Part shown: positions 6,927-9,882 of the stretch, in pieces
How positions within the stretch are numbered: the first letter of the stretch is position 1
How the letters are laid out: each line of letters starts with the position of its first letter
NCBI GenBank assembly: GCA_937928035.1
Contig: CALFWA010000324.1
Coordinates: 1 to 9,882, forward strand
Direction: 5' to 3'
From: an uncultured Caldilinea sp.
GTDB taxonomy: Bacteria; Chloroflexota; Anaerolineae; Caldilineales; Caldilineaceae
Length of the DNA: 9,882 bases
The notes under the pieces: model-generated
Seen by the model: only the letters and a program-made list of their open reading frames with translations
Told to the model about the DNA's origin: nothing
Database searches by the model: none
Translations under genes and position numbers: made by a program

Positions 6927-9404
6927 ATGACAACCATCAACGATCGTGTGCCCATTCCCCCAGTCAATGCTGAGAAGACCAACCTGATCTGTCATTTCTG
7001 CATCGTGGGTTGCGGCTATCATGTGTACAAGTGGGCAGCCAACAAAGAAGGCGGACGCGCACCCGACCAGAATGCGCTGGGGATGGATTTCCGCGAACAA
7101 CAGGCGCCGTTGACCTTGACGCTCACCTCCGCCATGCACAACGTCATTACCGACCGCGATGGCAAGCGTTATAACATTCTGATCTTGCCCGACAAGGCGT
7201 GCGTCGTGAACAAAGGGCTTAGCTCGACGCGCGGTGGCAAGCTGGCGACTGTCATGTACAGTCCCGATGGTTATGTGAAAGAGCGGCTCAAACATCCGCG
7301 CATTTTCACCGGCGACGAGTGGCTGGAATCCGCCTGGGATTATACGCTTGCCGTCTATGCAGGTCTCACCAAAAAGATTCTCGACGAGGATGGGCCCGAC
7401 CAGATCATGTTCAATTGCTTTGATCATGGCGGCGCCGGCGGTGGTTTCGAGAACACGTGGGGCACCGGCAAGTTGATGTTCTCTGCCATCCAGACGCAGA
7501 TGGTGCGCATCCACAATCGCCCGGCTTATAACTCGGAAGTGCACGCCTCCCGCGATATGGGCGTCGGTGAACTGAACAACGCCTATGAGGACGCCGAACT
7601 GGCCGACGTCATCATCACCATCGGCAACAATCCGTTCGAGACGCAGACCAATTACTTCCTGGCGCACTGGGTGCCCAACCTGGACGGCACCACCATCGAG
7701 AAAAAGCAGGAATGGTTTGGAGAAGAGACCGACGGCGCAGCCGGACGCATCGTGATCGTCGATCCACGCCGCACGCCCACCGTCTCGATCTCCGAGTATG
7801 TCGCCGGCGCCGACAACGTGCTGCATCTCGATATCCTTCCTGGCACCGACAATGCCCTGATGAATGGGCTGCTCACCTATGTCGTTGACCAGGGCTGGCA
7901 CGATCAGGAGTTCATCGCCGCCAACACCAGCGGTTTCGACGCCATGATGGAAGCCAATCGCCTCTCCCTGGAGGAAACGAGCGAGATCACCGGCGTGGCA
8001 GTGGAAAAGCTGCAACAGGCTGCGGAGTGGATGTTCAAGCCGCGCGAAAACGGTCATCGCCCGCGCACCATGTTTGCCTATGAAAAAGGCGTCATTTGGG
8101 GCAACAATAACTATTCCACCATCGGTTCGATCGTCAACCTGGCGCTGGCAACCCACAACATTGGACGCCGTGGCACTGGCTGCAGCCGCATGGGCGGCCA
8201 TCAAGAGGGCTACGCCCGCCCGCCGTATCCCGGTCCACGTCCAGCGCCCTACATCGATCAGGAAATCATCAAGGGCAACGGCAAGATGCTGACCGTCTGG
8301 GGCTGCAATGCCTTCCAGACAACGGTCAACGCTGAACAATACCGCGAGACCATTCACCGTCGCGCCAACATTGTGCGAGAAGCCATGGCGGGGGCCATCG
8401 GCGCCACTCCGGAAGAAATGGTCGATATCATCTATAAAGCCGTCACCGAGGATGGCGGTCTCTTCATCACCGTCATCGATCTGTATCCAACTATGTTCGC
8501 TGAAGCGGCGCACCTACTCTTCCCGGCGGCGCATCCAGGTGAAATGAACCTGACTTCGATGAATGGCGAACGGCGCATTCGTCTTTCGGAGAAATTCATG
8601 AACCCGCCAGGCAGTGCCAAACCCGATTGCCTGATTGCCGCCGACATCGCCAACACGATCAAGGCGCTTTATGAGGCGGAGGGCAACGCAGAGATGGCTG
8701 AACGCTTCGCCGGCTTCGACTGGGAGACCGAAGAAGACGCCTTCAACGATGGGTTCCGCCGCGCCGGCGTCGCTGCGATCGACAGTCAGGGCGGCCCAAC
8801 CGGCGATCTGGTGACCTATGACCGCCTGCGCGACATGGGCAACGACGGCGTGCAATTGCCTGTCGTCGAATACACGGATGGCAAGTTGATCGGAACGGAG
8901 ATGCTGTACACCGATGGCAAATTCAGCACCGACGACGGGTTGGCGCATTTCTTGCCCACGCCGTTTCAGGGCTATGGCGCCGTGGTAGAGGAGCAGAAGA
9001 ACAAGTTCAAATTCTGGATCAACAACGGGCGCACCAACCACATGTGGCAGACGGCTTATCACGATCGCTTCATCCCCTTTGCGAACGATCGCTATCCGAT
9101 CACGCCGCTCGAGTTGAATCCAGAGGATGCCGCCGAACTGGGCATCGAGTCTGGCGACATTGTCGAGGTCTACAACAACCGCGGCGCCAGCTTCGCCCTT
9201 GCCTACGTCGAACCGGCGATCAAACGCGGTCAGGCGTTCATGATGTTCGGCCATCATCGCGGCATTGCCGGCGACTTAGTCACCGAGTGGGTGGATGAGA
9301 ACATCGTCCCCTACTACAAAGGCGCCTGGGCCGACATCCGCAAGGTGGGCGTGCTTTCGGAGTATAAGGAAACGGTCACGTTCAAGAGCCGACGGTATGT
9401 GTAG
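6927..9404 (+). CDS. aioA: Arsenite oxidase large subunit, molybdopterin catalytic subunit
   Basis: Catalytic subunit that oxidises As(III) to As(V) at a molybdenum bis-pterin centre; 825 residues, the family length. The [3Fe-4S] site is C22-x2-C25-x3-C29 with Ser100 (in GLSSTRGG) where related enzymes have a fourth cysteine, the hallmark of AioA. Arsenite-pocket residues known from A. faecalis (H195, E203, R419, H423) correspond here to His196, Glu204, Arg421 and His425. Long stretches such as GPDQIMFNCFDHGGAGGGFE and HPGEMNLTSMNGERR are nearly invariant in the family. There is no signal peptide, as expected for export together with AioB. The start at 6927 has AGAGG at 6915-6919 and begins MTTINDRVPIPPVNAEKTNLIC like other AioA proteins. 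The last residues run through the usual PYYKGAWAD region to a natural end, so the gene is intact. ArrA and ArxA are excluded by the 3Fe-4S motif and the Rieske partner. Confidence 0.97.
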   Translation: MTTINDRVPIPPVNAEKTNLICHFCIVGCGYHVYKWAANKEGGRAPDQNALGMDFREQQAPLTLTLTSAMHNVITDRDGKRYNILILPDKACVVNKGLSSTRGGKLATVMYSPDGYVKERLKHPRIFTGDEWLESAWDYTLAVYAGLTKKILDEDGPDQIMFNCFDHGGAGGGFENTWGTGKLMFSAIQTQMVRIHNRPAYNSEVHASRDMGVGELNNAYEDAELADVIITIGNNPFETQTNYFLAHWVPNLDGTTIEKKQEWFGEETDGAAGRIVIVDPRRTPTVSISEYVAGADNVLHLDILPGTDNALMNGLLTYVVDQGWHDQEFIAANTSGFDAMMEANRLSLEETSEITGVAVEKLQQAAEWMFKPRENGHRPRTMFAYEKGVIWGNNNYSTIGSIVNLALATHNIGRRGTGCSRMGGHQEGYARPPYPGPRPAPYIDQEIIKGNGKMLTVWGCNAFQTTVNAEQYRETIHRRANIVREAMAGAIGATPEEMVDIIYKAVTEDGGLFITVIDLYPTMFAEAAHLLFPAAHPGEMNLTSMNGERRIRLSEKFMNPPGSAKPDCLIAADIANTIKALYEAEGNAEMAERFAGFDWETEEDAFNDGFRRAGVAAIDSQGGPTGDLVTYDRLRDMGNDGVQLPVVEYTDGKLIGTEMLYTDGKFSTDDGLAHFLPTPFQGYGAVVEEQKNKFKFWINNGRTNHMWQTAYHDRFIPFANDRYPITPLELNPEDAAELGIESGDIVEVYNNRGASFALAYVEPAIKRGQAFMMFGHHRGIAGDLVTEWVDENIVPYYKGAWADIRKVGVLSEYKETVTFKSRRYV

Positions 9405-9419
9405 TCTGTGGGCGGTGTC

Positions 9420-9431
9420 AGCACCGGTGCT
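9420..9431. repeat. 12-base perfect palindrome in the aioA-cytochrome gap
   Basis: AGCACCGGTGCT is self-complementary. A second small dyad (CATCAC 9440-9445 and GTGATG 9450-9455) follows. They sit between the aioA stop and the larger hairpin and might be a protein site or minor RNA structure; nothing more can be said. Confidence 0.3.
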
Positions 9432-9467
9432 CATCGATGCATCACGCTGGTGATGTGATTAGCCAAC

Positions 9468-9507
9468 GACAAACCGAGTTTCCACAGAAACTCGGTTTGT
9501 CTTGTTT
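9468..9507 (+). terminator. Hairpin after aioA: terminator, attenuator or mRNA-stabilising structure
   Basis: A perfect 14-bp stem (9468-9481 with 9488-9501; left arm GACAAACCGAGTTT) closes a 6-base loop and is followed by TTGTTT, an imperfect U-tract. It would end most aioBA transcripts. However, the next gene starts only 24 bases after the stem with its ribosome site GAGGAG at 9508-9513, leaving no room for a promoter between them. Partial read-through or RNA processing is therefore as likely as full termination. Confidence 0.7.
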
Positions 9508-9524
9508 GAGGAGTGTAGCTCATT

Positions 9525-9882
9525 ATGAATCGCTTGATATCTATCGTTGTGGCAATCTTTCTGGTCATGGTGCTGTTGCGCATCGTGGCAGCGATGGCCG
9601 GTCAAACCATTGAGGCGCCGCCTACGCCCACACCTCGACCCACGGCAACGTTCACACCTACGCCGGAGCCATTGCCCACCCCTGAACCATCACCCACGCC
9701 TGCGCCGACGGCAGCGCCAATGACCAATGACGCCAGCGCCGCGACGAATACATCCACAACGCAGGAAACGGCCAGTCAGCAGGTTGCCATGGCGGAAAGC
9801 GCCCCTGTTGCCAGCAGCGCGTCCATGCAGGCGGCTGGCGATGGCGAAGCGCTCTTTGGCGAGGCGTGCGCGCCTTGTCATG
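9525..9882 (+). CDS. Exported or membrane-tethered cytochrome c, N-terminal part (3' end outside window)
   Basis: Partial gene: 119 codons are visible and the frame is open to the right edge. The ATG at 9525 follows GAGGAG (9508-9513). Residues 4-25 form one hydrophobic segment, either an uncleaved anchor or a signal peptide with an AMA-G cleavage option at 23-26. Next comes a Thr-Pro-rich, flexible linker (about 31-65) and a Ser/Ala/Thr-rich low-complexity stretch, typical of exported Chloroflexota proteins. The last visible residues, GEALFGEACAPCH, match the start of a class I cytochrome c domain, with Cys115, Cys118 and His119 as the haem c attachment site. The residues after CxxCH and the distal Met ligand are not seen. 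Its place after aioBA makes it a good candidate acceptor of electrons from AioB, as in other aio loci that carry a cytochrome c gene; this is inference. Confidence 0.8.
   Translation, partial: MNRLISIVVAIFLVMVLLRIVAAMAGQTIEAPPTPTPRPTATFTPTPEPLPTPEPSPTPAPTAAPMTNDASAATNTSTTQETASQQVAMAESAPVASSASMQAAGDGEALFGEACAPCH

Noticed and set aside
6900..8513. 537-codon open frame on the minus strand
   Set aside because: It lies wholly antisense to aioA, whose identity is certain. The translation shows no family motif and looks like the complement of biased codons in a GC-rich gene.
6927..9404. ArrA (respiratory arsenate reductase) or ArxA instead of AioA
   Set aside because: The 3Fe-4S motif with Ser100, the length of 825, the missing signal peptide and the Rieske partner all fit AioA only.

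Overview
The window reads as a respiratory, arsenic-oxidising locus of a bacterium, most likely a member of the Chloroflexota. That placement is inference. It rests on a GC-rich genome, a Thr-Pro-rich linker in an exported cytochrome, a cytoplasmic double-GAF NarL-type sensor kinase and an AioBA pair that would fit the phylum; no rRNA or other marker gene is present. All real genes are on the + strand and no mobile element, tRNA or CRISPR array is visible.

Region 1 (1-2951) is the 3' part of an operon for a membrane-bound, quinone-linked molybdoenzyme. It holds the C-terminal third or so of a DMSO-reductase-family catalytic subunit (cut by the window edge), a four-cluster ferredoxin subunit with a C-terminal membrane anchor, and a NrfD/HybB-type multi-helix membrane subunit. 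The genes are almost touching or overlapping, and a perfect 32-base palindrome followed by a T-run closes the unit. The substrate cannot be fixed from the visible part.

Region 2 (about 3097-6028) is a two-component system with a good promoter of its own: a membrane histidine kinase with HAMP, two GAF domains and a NarX-type transmitter, then a NarL/LuxR response regulator. The regulator starts inside the end of the kinase gene from a TTG codon with a strong Shine-Dalgarno sequence. The first GAF domain carries an unusual set of five cysteines.

Region 3 (6029-9404) is a 338-base regulatory gap with nested inverted repeats and a candidate promoter, followed by aioB (Tat-exported Rieske subunit) and aioA (molybdopterin catalytic subunit) of arsenite oxidase. 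All metal-cluster and arsenite-site residues I could compare from memory with the Alcaligenes faecalis enzyme are present.

Region 4 (9405-9882) has a 14-bp hairpin and then the start of a gene for an exported or membrane-tethered cytochrome c. The window ends just after its CxxCH haem motif. This is a plausible electron acceptor for AioBA.

Taken together, As(III) would be oxidised outside the membrane by AioA, and electrons would pass through the 3Fe-4S and Rieske clusters to a tethered cytochrome c. The adjacent two-component system is the best candidate regulator, and the upstream NrfD-type complex would exchange electrons with the quinone pool. The last two links are inferred from proximity only.
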